Shown here: piece after piece, positions 46,810 to 59,995 of the stretch
Position numbering within the stretch: the stretch's first letter is position 1
Layout of the letters: the number at the start of each line of letters is the position of its first letter
Source of the DNA: Chrysomallon squamiferum
Taxonomy: Eukaryota > Mollusca > Gastropoda > Neomphalida > Peltospiridae
Assembly: GCA_012295275.1 (NCBI GenBank)
Contig: CM022667.1
Coordinates: 6,179,685 to 6,243,684 of the forward strand
Reading direction: 5' to 3'
Length of the DNA stretch: 64,000 nucleotides
Notes under the pieces: model-generated
The model's database searches: none
Seen by the model: only the letters and a program-made list of their open reading frames with translations
What the model was told of the DNA's origin: nothing
Translations under genes and position numbers: made by a program

Positions 46810-46904
46810 CTGTTAAATTCAGAGCAGAATAACATTCTCAATTAAATATACCTTTAATGCATAGGATTATTTATTTATTTACAAATAATAATAATAATTT
46901 TAAA

Positions 46905-47270
46905 CCCAGCTGTATCCGATTTTTATGAAACTTGGTATACTTTGTTGATAGGGATCCCACATATCTGAGAAACTATTAGGCCAATGTTCATAAAATTGGT
47001 ATTGTTGATCCTTTCGGCCTGATTGTGTAGAACATGATGTGCCATTTGGCATCTTTTCATATCCTTCAGGAATTCCTTCAAAAATGTCATGTGGATTTTG
47101 ACTATAAAGATGAGTTTTTGGTCTCAGAAAAGTGTATACATGTAGAAAATGTACATTGTAAGGCATTGTATCAATTATCTGTGCAGGTATGCATGTTTTA
47201 AATCTATATTGTGGCTAAACAAAAAATATTGTACCTCTGAAACTTTTAGATGTTTTAGTTAACATGTGGG
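46905..47270 (-). repeat. dispersed repeat copy upstream of the TM exon
   Basis: Shares AAACTTGGTATACTTTGTTG, the CCATTTGGCATCTTTTCATA region and ATATTGTGGCTAAACAAAA with 59670-59995 and with the elements at 7521-9135. It sits about 100 bp upstream of the TM acceptor in both cassettes 3 and 4, so it was inserted before they were duplicated. Confidence 0.75.
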
Positions 47271-47884
47271 TCGCGTGTTTATGATAGCAACTGACATTTT
47301 ACTATGTTGGGATATATAGCATTATATGTGTGTTCTAGAAGCTGTGTTTTAAAGTGTTTTATTAGGAACGTTTTTCATTAATCAGTGAGATTATTTTTCA
47401 ACAGCAACAATTTGAATGTTGTTTCAAAATTCTAATCATATATAATAAAACTTGATGTAAAATTTCACTGGGATAAATAAATAAATACATAAATAAATAA
47501 ATAAGAATAGTAGTAGCAGTAGAATAGTAATCACTGTACAGTAAATTAAATTTACATTAATAATTATTTTTTTCTTATAATAATTTGCAAAATAAAATGA
47601 CAGTTCTGTGATAAATATTCATAATTTGTTTCTAAATTAACAATATTTCACTCATAAAGTCAGTGTATGGAACTTTATTATTTTTTGTTAAAATATCATA
47701 TCACTAAAATGAAATAGTAAAATAGCTGATATGCTATGCTAAAGATTATTTTTAAATTATTGTAAATTAATACATTTATATATTGAGAAATAAAATACAG
47801 TTTATGTATCAAGATATTATGACAATGATTAGTTTTGTGTGTGGTTTGACCTATGACACAGAAAATAAAAATTCTAAATGAAAA

Positions 47885-47925
<41 letters not shown>

Positions 47926-48605
47926 TTGTTGTTCTTTTTTCTTATTATATTCTGGAGCATTTTGTATGACTATGTCATGTATGTGTGTGTTTCTCGTTTC
48001 CAGTTTCTGTTTATTGAAAATTACTATAAACATAAATCTAGCAAAATTTCAACTTCGAAATCTCAAAATATTTGTATAGGGACAAATAAACAAAATATAC
48101 AAATATACAAAATCTCCATGTATGGTGCATAAAAAAATGTTTGTAAAAGTCAGGTGTAAAACCTACTAAATAACACAGACAAAATCACATGCTCAAAGTC
48201 ATGCAGTTATTTATTTTCAGAAAAATACATAAATAAATAAAATAATAAAATAAACCAGCAATTTTTCTTTAGAAAGAAACTATTTTAAATAAGATGATAT
48301 GTCTCTAATATTTTCTATTTTTCAAATGAAAAATTTCTTGAATATATTAATTGTACTTCAGAGCTATAGGAAATTCTGTATTGAGCTGGTTTTATGAAAT
48401 TGAAATAAAAACGTATCATACATATAATCTTTGAAAATCAGTTCTAAATAAGAAATAAGTCTAATGAGAACAAAAGTCTATCCAAGTTATCACAATAAAA
48501 CAACATCTGCTGATATACTCTACATGGTCAATTTTTGTTTTAATATAAATTCAATAACTGAAGTGTACTGGTTAAGAAAGTTTATGATATTTGTATCTGA
48601 AATTC

Positions 48606-48652
<47 letters not shown>

Positions 48653-49771
48653 TAATAATTAATAATAATAAGTAAATAAGTAAGTAACTATTAAGAAAGA
48701 AATAAATGGTTAAAGTTTGTGAAATCATAAATATGGACTATGTCTACTGAAACAAGAGAAGTGTTCAAATACAGCTGTGACCATATTTTTCATAAAACAT
48801 CTGTTATTTATTTTAGGATGTAAGTTAAACATTTCTACAGATTATCGGTTTAGAAAGAAATCACTGTTTTCAGTTAATAACTTCATAAAACTACTTCCTA
48901 TGTTTTCTGTGGTTAATGGCAGTTTTAATAGCACAGATTGAAATTTTTATTCAGTGAATTTCAGAAAGCAAATCTTAAATTAAACGGGACAGTCCTGAGT
49001 AAGTTGTTAAATAATGTTTCATAAAGAAACAGGGAAGCAGGAAAGAAAAGAAACCTATTATTAAAACAGATGTTCTTAAGGCTTGAGATTATGTATTAAT
49101 TAAAAAAACAAAAACACAGGCAGTTTGTTAGTTTAAATATATTAATAATTACGGAAGGTTATAATATTTCTGTATCTTGTCTGCTTTAAGAAGAAAATTA
49201 TTATTTACTGAAAAAAGAATATCAGAAATGACAAAGTTTAGATATGAAATAAAGAGAAAATGATATAAAGGGTGAAAATTCATTGGGACAATGAAGAGAA
49301 GTACTATTGATAAAAGTAACGTTACAAACATTGTAAGCTTTGTTGTCTGTAATTCATGTACTCTATATGACATTGTAAAAAATCAATTTTTTAAATCTGA
49401 GTATTAATGGCAGATTTGATAAAATACTGATGGATTTATTTGGTGCTGATTAAGCTCATATATTTCAGAAAACGCTTGAGATAATGTATTAATTCGTTAC
49501 TTACATTTTAAGTCATATTTAACAAATGAAATATATACTTAGTTCTAGTCAAATTACATTCAAGTATCATGGAATGCGAAATTTTTGTAAAAGAAGTATT
49601 CTATATTTGTCTGAAGATGAATATAGTATTTCTGAAAAATACATTACAGCATTTTTAAAATACCAATCAATATCATGAATACAAGTATCACTGTGTTTTT
49701 CAGTTCTGTATTTAGTCATATCAAGAACATTTCTATTATTACCTTATTGTTTCTTCTATCAATAATAATAA

Positions 49772-49837
<66 letters not shown>

Positions 49838-49840
49838 CTA
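47885..49840. repeat. AAT/ATT microsatellites in the gene C intron
   Basis: Tandem trinucleotide tracts at about 47885-47921, 48606-48665 and 49764-49836. Intervening sequence is shared with 60000-61000 and, inverted, with 34590-37000. No exon was recognised in it. Confidence 0.8.
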
Positions 49841-51419
49841 ACATTAAATAATAAAGAAACATTGAGAGAAATAGAAAACACGGAGAAGCAGATATACTGA
49901 GTTTGAACATAGCATTTAAAACTTTAATAGCATATTAAAAAAAATGTATTTATAGATGGTTTGTATGTAAAATATATAAAAGAATAACATCAAGATGTGA
50001 GAATATATAAAAAAACTGTTGATATCATAATCATTTTGTATCAATAAGAAAAAACTCTTCAGTGATGCAAGAAACGAAGGTACAATCATTTTAAGAACAA
50101 ATGAAAATGAATTGTATGTTTTACCATTGTCATGAAATCACCTGATATTCATAAAATGATATACCAGGTTTTGATGTTGTACTTGTACCTTTATTGTTCA
50201 ATGAAAGAAGAAGAAAGACAGGCAGTTTAAACATTCACAAGGTAATAAATTACATAAAGTATAATACTAATTTAAAATATATAGCAAAGTATATATATGT
50301 CCTCTTCTCAAAGTCACCCAATGTTAGCAATAAATGGAAATCTTCTGTCTGATGAATGACATTTTAATGTTAATGGCAATTAATTTTGTTCTATAAAATT
50401 ATTGAATTTCAAGTATGTAGCTTTTACAACGTCGATATCTCTCAGTATCTCCAGCTGAGAAATGTTAGTAAAACAAAGAATAAAGTGAAATAATTTACTG
50501 CAAATTAACATTCTGAAACCAAAAATCTCCTGATGAAAAAAACTTAAATTTGCTTTATTTATCATGATAAAAATACTTTCTGTCAATCATAAAACAATTC
50601 AGTTTCTTTAAAGACAACCAACTGCTCAATTTAATAACCTTTGAAAACTGATTCTAACTAAGTGTTAGTAAAGAAAACAAGAGACAGAGCTTGAACTCTA
50701 AATGAAAATTTATTTGACACTCTAAGCACAAGCAGTTTAATTTTTAATTTGAAGTAATGTACTGAAAAAAGAAATACAACTACAATAAACATCTAATTAA
50801 CAAAAAAAAAATTAACAGTTAAGAAGAATTCAAACGAAATAAAAAATAGAAGAATAATTGCATTTTAGAAGATGTGTTTACATTTGCATCAGTTTCTATG
50901 AAATTAATGAATAAATGATGGATATTTCTTGTCAGACAATATGTCAAGAAATTATTTTCTGAAATATTACATATCAAGCAGTCAACCTGACACATTTGCA
51001 GGATTAACACTGGCAGCTTTTAACTAGCTTCTGTTTGAAACTGTATGAAGAAATAATAGTCTTATTTTTAGGAATTCTTAACAGAACCTTTAGCTGGAGA
51101 TTCAGTTTATGAACATGCATAAGGTAAAATTATGTCATTTTGTACAGATGTTCTGAGAACAGCACTTTTTAGACATCTGGATGGTGTACTTGAAACATAA
51201 CTAACTTTGTAATATAAAACTGCCTAGATTTTCAATTGGAATCTGATAAAAAGTTTATTGCAGCAAAAATAAATGTTTATTTTCATAACATTTTTCTCTC
51301 AAATCATGAGAATATGATATTTGGATGGAATTGCCATTAGCACCCTTCACATGTAGACCTTACACAGCTGAAACTGTTTACCACATATAATATATTTTAT
51401 ATAATTTATATCAACTTAC

Positions 51420-51752
51420 TTGAAGTTATTTTGCTGCAAGTAGTATTACCAATACCAGGAGGTATGCCATCAATACAGCTCCATGTTCCTTCATCAACAG
51501 TTTTGTTAAAAGACTTTATAATAAGTGTGATTTGTGTAGACGAGTGTAATACAAAACTATATCCAGGTCTATCCCCAACAGTGTCACAATCAGTTGTATC
51601 TGTATTACAAACTAAAACTTCTTCTGGTTTTCCAGAATTTGGACGTAAATATTTTATTCCACCTGTTACTGTTCCAGACACTTTACAAATTAACTTTGTC
51701 TTCTGCCATTCTGTTGCTGCATCCAAGCAATCTATATATGTACTTGCTTTAC
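51420..51752 (-). CDS. Gene C exon: V-like Ig domain
   Basis: A 333-bp minus-strand exon, phase 1 in and out (acceptor ATTGTGTTTTACAG, donor GTAAGT), with no stop. It reads GKASTYIDCLDAATEWQKTK, LICKVSGTVTGG with the first core Cys, IKYLRPNSGKPEE, RPGYSFVLHSSTQITLIIKS and FNKTVDEGTWSCIDG with the second core Cys, and ends NTTCSKITS. This is a V-like Ig fold of normal length with extra Cys residues near both ends. It is related to the exons at 5846 and 29198 by position, phase and the shared downstream intron. It joins in frame to the signal peptide exon at 53499 and to the TM exon at 46809. Confidence 0.88.
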
Positions 51753-53498
51753 CTGTAAAACACAATTTTATTTGTTTATAAAGAGAATGATAGGTATAGA
51801 TAAATAAATGAGTAAAGCTTGAACCCTATGTATGTAAATATATACATGAATGCACTGATATTGTGTTTCTAATAAAACAGAATCTTGAAAAAGACATTTT
51901 ATATTAATGCCAAAAGCTGTGAAAGTATTTAACATAATTTTTATTATAATGTTGTCATTACCTGCAGCCTACAATTTTCTGTCTTGAACCCTACATGTAT
52001 AGGCTTGTAAATAGTTATATTTACTGTAAATGTAATTATGTAAACTAATTTATCACAGCCATCTCAATTAATGTTTATACAAGTTTCCAAAAACTGTGTT
52101 TATTGTCAACCCCCAATTCACAAGAGAAAAGCAATGCATTTTTGTTCAGCTATTCCATCAGTTTGTCGCACGATCTTCCCACATGGACAGCTAGTCACAG
52201 GCAGCCAGACATTTCTGTAGTACTTGGTGATATAGAAACAGTTGTTTAACAATTAGTTTGTTATAAAATCTATACAAATGGATAACTTTGACCAAAAGAT
52301 CTTATGTGAGTCAGGTTATTGTGTTTATGACCCCAGAAAATATTCTGGGTTTTGATGGCAACTTTTGTCATTGAGATGACCTCTGTCACCAATGGAGGCA
52401 GTTTGCACACACATGTTATATATGTTTCACATAAGACCTGACATTTAGGTATTTTCATCAATTTTTACTGTGTGTTATGAACTGTGAACAGATAACAGCA
52501 TGATTCCCATAGAAACTGTACAGAGAAAGTTTTTAAACTGTCTTTTTTTTTATATCAACATTATTTCATGGACCTCTTACTTGAAATAACAATTGGTACA
52601 TATAATTAGTACAAGGTGAGTCAAAACATCCTATAACTGGGAGCATGAGTCGGTTTTCAGACCAGATGTGTTATGATGCAAAAATATTCGTAATAAACAT
52701 TAAACAGTTTCACCACAGACTTCAAATTGTTATAATATTTTACGATATTTGGTTTGTTTAAATTTGACAATTTTGAAATTTAGACTGGCAAGGTGTTAAG
52801 AGCTATGGGAATTATTTAAGAAGTTCAAGGTATGACGACTGCTTGGATGAAAAGATGCTTGTCTTTATCACCAAAAAATAAAGCATTTTCTTCTTTTTAC
52901 ATTCCATAAGCTTTTAGTTACAAGTAATAGTAAAATATGTGACATATGGTTACTTGATATTAAAAACAAACTCAAAACTGAAATTTTTGTTCATAAGTGG
53001 TAGAAACTCTTTAATACACTAATTTCCTTAGTATTTTATCTACCTTCTGTTGTTGTTTTTTCAACTGCAATATAGCTGCCCATTTTCAAAAAGTGATTTT
53101 TAATCAAACGTTTATCCACATAAGTCCTTTAACTTGGTTCAAATCTGTGATGTAAAAAACAGTGCATTTGTTTTATACTGATAAACATTTCCTGTTGATG
53201 AAATGCTCAACTAATTGCATCAACATTCATCATCATTTATGTTTTATTGTTTAAAAATTAGCACCTCAGATTTGAACTGTTGCAGACAATTTATATTATT
53301 TAGCTGTAAATATGTGATTTTACTCATTCAAAGTAAAATGTTTTTGAACAGATAAAATCACGAAACAATTAATTTTCAACCACTGAGAAAAGTTTCTATT
53401 AGGTGATTGTTGTAAACTGCCAAAATCAGCTTACAAAAAATTCCTACTATTCGGTAAAAAACAGCTTTATATATGTAACTGACGTGGAACACACTCAC
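51753..53498 (-). other. putative first coding intron of gene C
   Basis: No exon was recognised. Near 52613 the plus strand has GGTGAGTCAAAACATCCTAT, which resembles the terminal sequence of some mariner-like elements, but no transposase is visible. Confidence 0.5.
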
Positions 53499-53568
53499 CT
53501 TCAACTGAGACCCAGGTGAAGAGAACAGTGATCACAGCAAAGAGGAGGACAGTGCAGTGGAAAACCAT
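53499..53568 (-). CDS. Gene C signal-peptide exon with start codon
   Basis: The minus-strand ATG at 53568-53566 (context AAATGG) begins MVFHCTVLLFAVITVLFTWV and continues SVE to the donor GAAG|GTGAGT, exit phase 1. The hydrophobic stretch of about 15 residues with small residues near its end is a strong secretory signal. It fits in frame to GKASTY in the Ig-V exon. The ATG lies three bases after a possible acceptor (TTTCTACAG), so there is probably a separate 5' untranslated exon. Confidence 0.85.
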
Positions 53569-54878
53569 TTCTGTAGAAAGAACAAAATTATGTACTTCAG
53601 TATCAATAAATTTATCTAAACTCAACCACATACACTATCCAACAGCGAAAAACAGTTAATGAAATTGATTATGATGAAAAACCAGTTAACATTAATTCAA
53701 ATATGGCAATGTTAATATATACGAAATAGAATTAGGCATGATCAATAAATTTGTAGGTTTGATGATTTTCATGACTTTTTCTTTATTACAGAGATATACA
53801 GAAATGATCAACATCAGAAATATATCGCTCTGATTGGTAGATAAAGCTTGACATTCACATCAAGGGGAAACTCTTGCATGTTCTGTGTTACATAAAGAAC
53901 AACCATCGCTCGGCAATTCCTCCTGACAAAAACAGACTGATTGCAAACAAAACAGTTATTAAAAGCCATTCACAAATGAATGAATTTTATCTTGAACAAA
54001 TGAAATCAGGGCACCAGAAACTTGTATTTATTCATATGCAAATGATGTCTGCCCATCTGATATTATGTAACAAGATCATTGTGCTTAATGTTGTCTTTTC
54101 TTTTGTCTTTTTTAAAACTCAAAAGAAGTTTATTTTAATTATATTATTTTCTATCTCAAATGAAATGTTCACAAAACCCAAAATATTAGCAGACAGAACA
54201 AATTATTGGTAATGTTTAACAACATTCATATTTTGGCAATGAAGAGAGTAGAATGACACTGAATTGCATTTAAACTGAAATGAAACAGCTTTGCTCCAGA
54301 AGAACTGCAACAGTAAAAAACTGCCCACAGAAGTAGATTTTGTTTGATCAGATATATTGAATTGTTTCGCCATTTATTGTGCTTATTGCAACCAAACCTA
54401 AATGGTTCTTTTTCTTTTCTCTTCAGATTTTTGTTATGTATAGAAATGAGTGTAACAGTTGTATGTAGACAAGCTCATGTCTCCTAAGAGGTTTTTGCAT
54501 CTAATGTTTGGTCAGAATTTTCGATATCTGGGCACGTAGTCGATTAAACTCGAAAGTCAAGGTACTTTACGTATGTGTGTGTGTGTGTGTGTTTATATAT
54601 ATATTTAACTGTTCAAGAAAGAACTCTGAGATAGGTATATCTTAATTAGTTTCACTTCCTACAAAATTAGTGTCTATCGATACCATTTTAACGCGGCTTA
54701 TACTTCAGTACCTTGCGGTTCCTGTCGGTAGTTAGTATATCAAGAACGTCTTATTCACAACCAAATGAATCATTTTCAACATAACGATATCCAGTATAAT
54801 TATCGCATGATTTGTGTATAATAAAAAAAAAAAAAAAAAAATCTGATAATTTAATATAATTATAGCAAAATACTCACC

Positions 54879-55000
54879 GTAAACAAGAGACCACAAAACA
54901 ACAGAAAAAAAAAAAAATAGTAATAATTAAAAACAACGCTGAAATTAACAGACTGGTACACGTTCAATCTTACTCTGTTACGCAGCTTTTTATTATTAGT
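54879..55000 (-). promoter_or_regulatory. possible 5' untranslated exon of gene C
   Basis: On the minus strand a strong donor (TTTACG|GTGAGTATTT) lies at 54879-54878, 1.3 kb upstream of the acceptor before gene C's ATG. It is the best candidate for the end of a 5' untranslated exon. The transcription start is not visible; only the donor supports this. Confidence 0.3.
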
Positions 55001-55499
55001 TCCTTTTTGCGAAGATTTGTTTGGTATTTTTTTCACGCCTTGTATATGGGTCGTTGTTCCTGAAACGGACAGTCTGAAAATGTGTCTGACCATCCAATAT
55101 AATGATTATAAATTTAAATATTGATGGCTCGTCCGAATAAAACTATGCGGGAAAAAAACATTACTGTGAAAACCATTATGGATCATTTATTCATATAGTT
55201 GTACAATGTATTTATTTTATTTTATTATTTTTTAATTTCTATTTTAATTTATTTTTATTTAAAACGAAATAAATATTGTTCTGTATGAAGCAATTTGCAA
55301 TGTCCCATGTCCGATACACAGTTAATTATTTACAAAGAAATTATATAAATATGTAAATAAAATATACTGCAAAATGCGCACCCGCCCCCAAAAAATAAAA
55401 ATAAAAATAAAAATAAATAAAGTGAAAATATTTGCATATAAAGTATACGTAAGTGAGAACAAAGTTGTGGCTGCTGTTGTGTTGTTTAGGTTTGTTTTG

Positions 55500-55730
55500 T
55501 TCAATCAAAAGGAACCACAGACTCACAGATATTTGAGAATGCATAGCAGACTCTTGTTGTTTTATCAATTGTTGGTAAAGAAAGTACAGCGTCGTTTATT
55601 TCCTTTGTCTGACACTTCCACTTTTAAGAGCAGACTTCATCACAGTCTGCCTCACACGAAACAGCCACGTTTTTACCTTCTACTATCTGTACTGGTGAAC
55701 TTCTGTTCAGTTTAATGTTTTCTGTATCTT
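55500..55730 (-). pseudogene. decayed Ig exon (gene B type domain 2)
   Basis: On the minus strand after the acceptor TTGTGTTATCAG the frame reads EDTENIKLNRSSPVQIVEGK, NVAVSCEADCDEVCS, then TAA (55626-55624), then KWKCQTKEINDAVLSLPTID. The start is nearly identical to gene B's 20333-20491 exon (VGPENVKLNRNSPVQVLEGK). It keeps the core Trp region but has a stop and a degenerate end with no clear donor. It appears isolated, so it is a fragment of another gene copy. Confidence 0.7.
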
Positions 55731-56489
55731 CTGATAACACAAGAAAATTAAAATGTTTGCAGTCTGTATTAAATCAGTGCATATGCATATCAATGTGTGT
55801 GTGTCTGAGTGAAAGAAGGGAGAAATGTTTTAATTAAGGATTACACTGAGGAAGGAGTAAACAACAGTTTCAGATAAATCATCATAAGTTACTGGCTTGG
55901 AAAGGGTGTGACACAAAGGAAGAGGCAAGTAAGGCAATACCTAGAAACTATAACATATAAATATTTAGTGTACTTACAAGTGATTGATTTGTTGACCAAT
56001 TTTAACTAATAACAAAGTAAAATGACAAAAGGATCCAAGTTCCAAGTATCTAGTACTGCTATTTTTTATTCATTTTTTTTTGTTATAGAAGCGAAATCCT
56101 AGATTAGATAGTGAACAAATTTTAATGTCCTATCAAAAATATTTTGTTTTCATTGAAATCTGATTAAAGAAATCTTCAAAGCCTTATATGTGTTTCCGAA
56201 CAAAGAAGTATGTTATTATCTATTACTCTAACAATCCTCTTTTAACAGAAATTTAAAATTTCAGATTATTGTTGCTTGTACATACAGCCTTGAATTTTTT
56301 GGTTTTGTCTTTGTTTCAGTTGTATATTTCAGTTAAATTCATAGAAATATCTGCTGCTGCCATTATAATTATACTGAGTTTGTGATCTGATCATACTGAA
56401 ATAAAGAAAATTTGGTACCAGTACTATTTCATTGTCTACTTTATATACATAGCTATCATTGGTTACCTAACAATAATTACTACAACTAC

Positions 56490-56490
56490 T

Positions 56491-56539
<49 letters not shown>

Positions 56540-57240
56540 TATTAATAATAATAACAATGTGTCTTTATAAGCATGAGAGAAGCTGATTTTCAAGAATGCA
56601 GCTAATTTCTATCTTCAATGATGTTTTAATGGGATAAGAACATAGAAGCCCAGCAGTCCAAAAATGAACAGGAGGAGAAAAGTCCCTCAGTTGAAATGTA
56701 AGGTAGGACAAATCCCACCAGAAAAGGTAGGAGAAAAGCCACCCCCAGTAGAGTTTGTCATCAGAACTTCTGAAACATTACTGTTTCTGTTTCATAAAAT
56801 CTGTCAAGGTTACATCATTAATATTGTCAATTTAATTTGGGTAAATGAGAATCTATGTATTATCTATTTGTAATCTTAGTGCAAAGTTCTTCTGTGTTGT
56901 TAACTTTAACATTAGTTTCTGTGTTGTATGAACAAATTGAAATAACCTACACATGAATATCTTCATGATCCTCTGTAACACATCATATAGCATATATATA
57001 TTTATGTATTTATGTATGTATGTATGTATGTATGTATGTATGCACAAAAACACACCATAAAGTGTTTATCTCTTAAATAATAAGATATCTTTTCTCAATG
57101 GTTTGTAACCTTGATAATAGAAATAATTATCAATGCATCATCCATTCTCATATTATTCCATTACATAACAATGTCTGGCCCACCTGAAAAATAAATAATC
57201 TTGATGATGATGATGATGATGATGATATATTAATAATACT
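56490..57240. repeat. AAT, ATGT and GAT microsatellites
   Basis: AAT tract (about 56490-56540), ATGT tract (about 57009-57041) and GAT tract (about 57203-57228). At 57163-57187 a short piece matches the acceptor and first codons of gene B's Ig exon 1 (TTTTTCAG then GGPD on the minus strand) before homology ends: a second relic of a B-like gene next to the one at 55500. Confidence 0.7.
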
Positions 57241-57731
57241 AACAATGTGATCTTTATAAGCATGAAAAAATAATGCAATTTTTCATTAACAAAAATAATA
57301 CTAAAAATTGTTCTTAAAATTTAAAACAAACAATAGTAAGAAGCAAATACTGAATATTATTAAAGACTAGACACGAATATTAACAAAGCAAAATTATTCC
57401 ATATATATAATTATAACGTATCAAAAACGGCTTGTTTCCATGTGTTCAAACAGAAATTGAACATTCAGAGAAGATACCAAAGAAATCTTCTGTTTTATAT
57501 TTGGTGTGATGTCAAAGAGGTTTTCTTAACAAATCAGATCAGAATAAAATTATAAACATACTGCAGATATACACCTGTTTGTTACATTTGCCTAAAACTT
57601 TAATTAAAATTAGAAATGTAAAACCAAATAACTTTTTTCTCTTTCTTTTCTACTGATATGATATAAATAAAACTGTTGCAATATAATTTTAGAAATCTGT
57701 GTCATACAAACCAGTTTTCTTTGTCTTCTCT

Positions 57732-57806
57732 TTAGGTTTTAACTTGCTTTTTATCCGCTCCATGCTTCTTAGATTTTTCCACAATTGAATAAATATCATC
57801 TACGTC
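57732..57806 (-). CDS. Locus F tail exon (DVDDIYSIV)
   Basis: The minus strand after the acceptor TTTATTTACTGCAG reads DVDDIYSIVEKSKKHGADKK, QVKT and TAA, in phase 0. DIYSIV gives a YxxV tyrosine, and the Lys-rich end fits a cytoplasmic juxtamembrane or tail segment. It is the longest open version of this exon family. The donor used in gene C (AAG|GTATAG) is absent, so either this is a terminal exon or a downstream GTTTGT site was once used in another frame. Confidence 0.6.
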   Translation of the reverse strand, partial: DVDDIYSIVEKSKKHGADKKQVKT

Positions 57807-58937
57807 CTGCAGTAAATAAAAACATTGAATCAAAGGAAACAACAACACAACCTGGACACTACAAAAAACAACTAAAACACACACATGCACAAACACATAC
57901 ACACACACAAATACACACACATATGCACATATATATATTAAAACAATAAAAAATAAAAAATAAATAATGACGTAAACAATGAAATAATGAAATGATCCAA
58001 TACCCAAAATATCAACATACACTCAGATGTCTGCATTTCCTGTATAACATTTTAAGGTTATGTAATTATGACTATTTGTATGTAATGAAAATACTTTTTC
58101 ACAAAGAAACTATAACATTTTTCTGTTATAAATTACATTTTGTCAGCCTAACTAACCCTTGCGAACATTTACATTATTATGATGTAATAAAAATGACATA
58201 ATCATAACCAAGTCATCACATTTACATTATTATGATGTAATAAAAATCACATAATCATAACCAAGTCATCACCTAATAATTATGTAATTACAAAGTAATA
58301 CTTTTCTAATAAATATCAAAGAAAGAAGAACTATTATAGATACAATTATATTAGCCCAAGCTTTAGATAAGGAAATGGGTGAATAATAACAACTTTATAA
58401 GCATAGCTGCTAATAACATATGGATAGATATATTTTGGAATATGAAATTTACTAACCAAACAGGACAAAAATGTAAAACAAATCAAAAGAAAACAAAAAT
58501 AAATATTGGTTACTCAAACAGTGTTGACGAGCAGACATTTCCAGCGTTACTGTTCTAACAGACAAGATAAGATAACAAGACAAATTTTTAACATAGCAAA
58601 ATTATATTTATTCACTTATAGGATTTACTTGAAAACTAGCTAGTATTCATTCAGTAAAAAGCTTAACAACAATCATAACTAATATATCAAAACCAAATGA
58701 GGTAGTAAATAAAGTAAATGAACATATTCAACATCACATTTCTAATAACCCGAGATGTTACTGGAAGAGAAACTAAAACAAGCCAGAAAGTGAAACATGC
58801 GTGAAACATGAGCAAGTTGTGTGAGAAGAACAATTGACACAAAGAATGATATATATATATACAAATTAATATACAAAATTAAAATTATAAAAAGAAAGGA
58901 GAACAAGAAGAAAAAGCAATGACTATACATAATCTTC

Positions 58938-58939
<2 letters not shown>

Positions 58940-58996
<57 letters not shown>
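58940..58996. repeat. GA/CT microsatellite, second position of copy 4
   Basis: A pure GA tract at the same place in the cassette as 46145-46216. Confidence 0.95.
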
Positions 58997-58999
<3 letters not shown>

Positions 59000-59145
59000 A
59001 AATTCTGAGAAGGCTCTTCAACAAATAAAAAAGAATCAATTTATTAATGAAAAAACATTCATTTAATTAATTTGTTAAATATTATTTAAAACGAATCACA
59101 GAAACAAGCAACAGTAAATTTGTTAAGAACATTCCAACACTGATG

Positions 59146-59185
59146 TCAATAATGACAAAATAAATCACTAGTGATGATATCTGAG
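59146..59185 (-). other. conserved acceptor-flanked segment, copy 4
   Basis: The acceptor TTCATTGCAG then, in the TM exit phase, SDIITSDLFCHY and TGA. It is the most diverged of the four copies but keeps acceptor, frame and stop position. Confidence 0.35.
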
Positions 59186-59382
59186 CTGCAATGAATAATA
59201 TACCAGAAATATAATTAGCTGATGAAATCAAATTACCAATGTTTAGTCAGATACATATAAAACTTTTGTTACTTTTGTCTTAAGCAGAAGTTTTGAAAAC
59301 TTTGCTGATAATAATACATATTTACTTGAGTGGCTGATTAAAACAAGTTCACTTTTGAAACAACAGGAAGTTAAATATATAT

Positions 59383-59403
59383 CACACACACACACACACA
59401 CAT

Positions 59404-59492
<89 letters not shown>
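59383..59492. repeat. CA then GA microsatellite at the TM donor, copy 4
   Basis: A (CA)n tract (about 59383-59415) and a (GA)n tract (59416-59492) adjacent to the TM exon donor. This mirrors the GT then CT arrangement of copy 2. Confidence 0.95.
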
Positions 59493-59495
<3 letters not shown>

Positions 59496-59501
59496 GTTCA
59501 C

Positions 59502-59577
59502 CAAATAATGCACACAGTAATTGTCCATACTATAGGTCTGGTGCGGGTGGCAAGTGCTGTCTTAAGTGCTGTGTGAT
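59502..59577 (-). CDS. Locus F transmembrane exon (TM cassette copy 4)
   Basis: A 76-bp minus-strand exon: acceptor GATTTTAACAG, donor GTGAAC, entry phase 1, exit phase 2. It encodes DHTALKTALATRTRPIVWTI and TVCII plus a split codon, almost identical to gene C's TM exon. The donor has weakened (GTGAAC rather than GTGAGT). The ectodomain exons of this locus would lie to the right, beyond the window, or are lost. Confidence 0.75.
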
Positions 59578-59669
59578 CTGTTAAAATCAGAGCAGAATAG
59601 AAATCTGATTTAAATATATCTTTAATGCATAGGATTATTTGTTTATTTAAAAATAATAATAATAATAGT

Positions 59670-59995
59670 ATTAGATTTTTATGAAACTTGGTATACTTTG
59701 TTGATTGGGATCCCACATATGTCAGGAACTACTGGGCCAATGTTCATAAAATTAGTATTGTTAATCCTTTGGGCCTGATTCTGTAGAACATGTTATTCCA
59801 TTTGGCATCTTTTCATATCCTTCTGGCATTCCTTCAGAAATGTCAGGTGGATGTTGACTCCAAAGATGAGGTTTTGTTATCACAGAAGTGTATACATATA
59901 AAAAATGTACATTGTAATGCATTGTATCAATTATCTTTGCAGATATGCATTTTTAAAATCTATATTGTGGCTAAACAAAAGATATTGCACCTCTA
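59670..59995 (-). repeat. dispersed repeat copy upstream of the TM exon (cassette 4)
   Basis: Second copy of the repeat at 46905-47270, in the same position relative to the TM exon. Confidence 0.75.

Noticed and set aside
52613-52860. GTGAGTCAAAAC motif as the end of a mariner-like element
   Set aside because: No matching second terminus and no transposase sequence were found; too short to call.
56664-56873. Lys/Pro-rich 69-codon frame
   Set aside because: No homologue recognised, no splice or promoter context, single copy; most likely chance.
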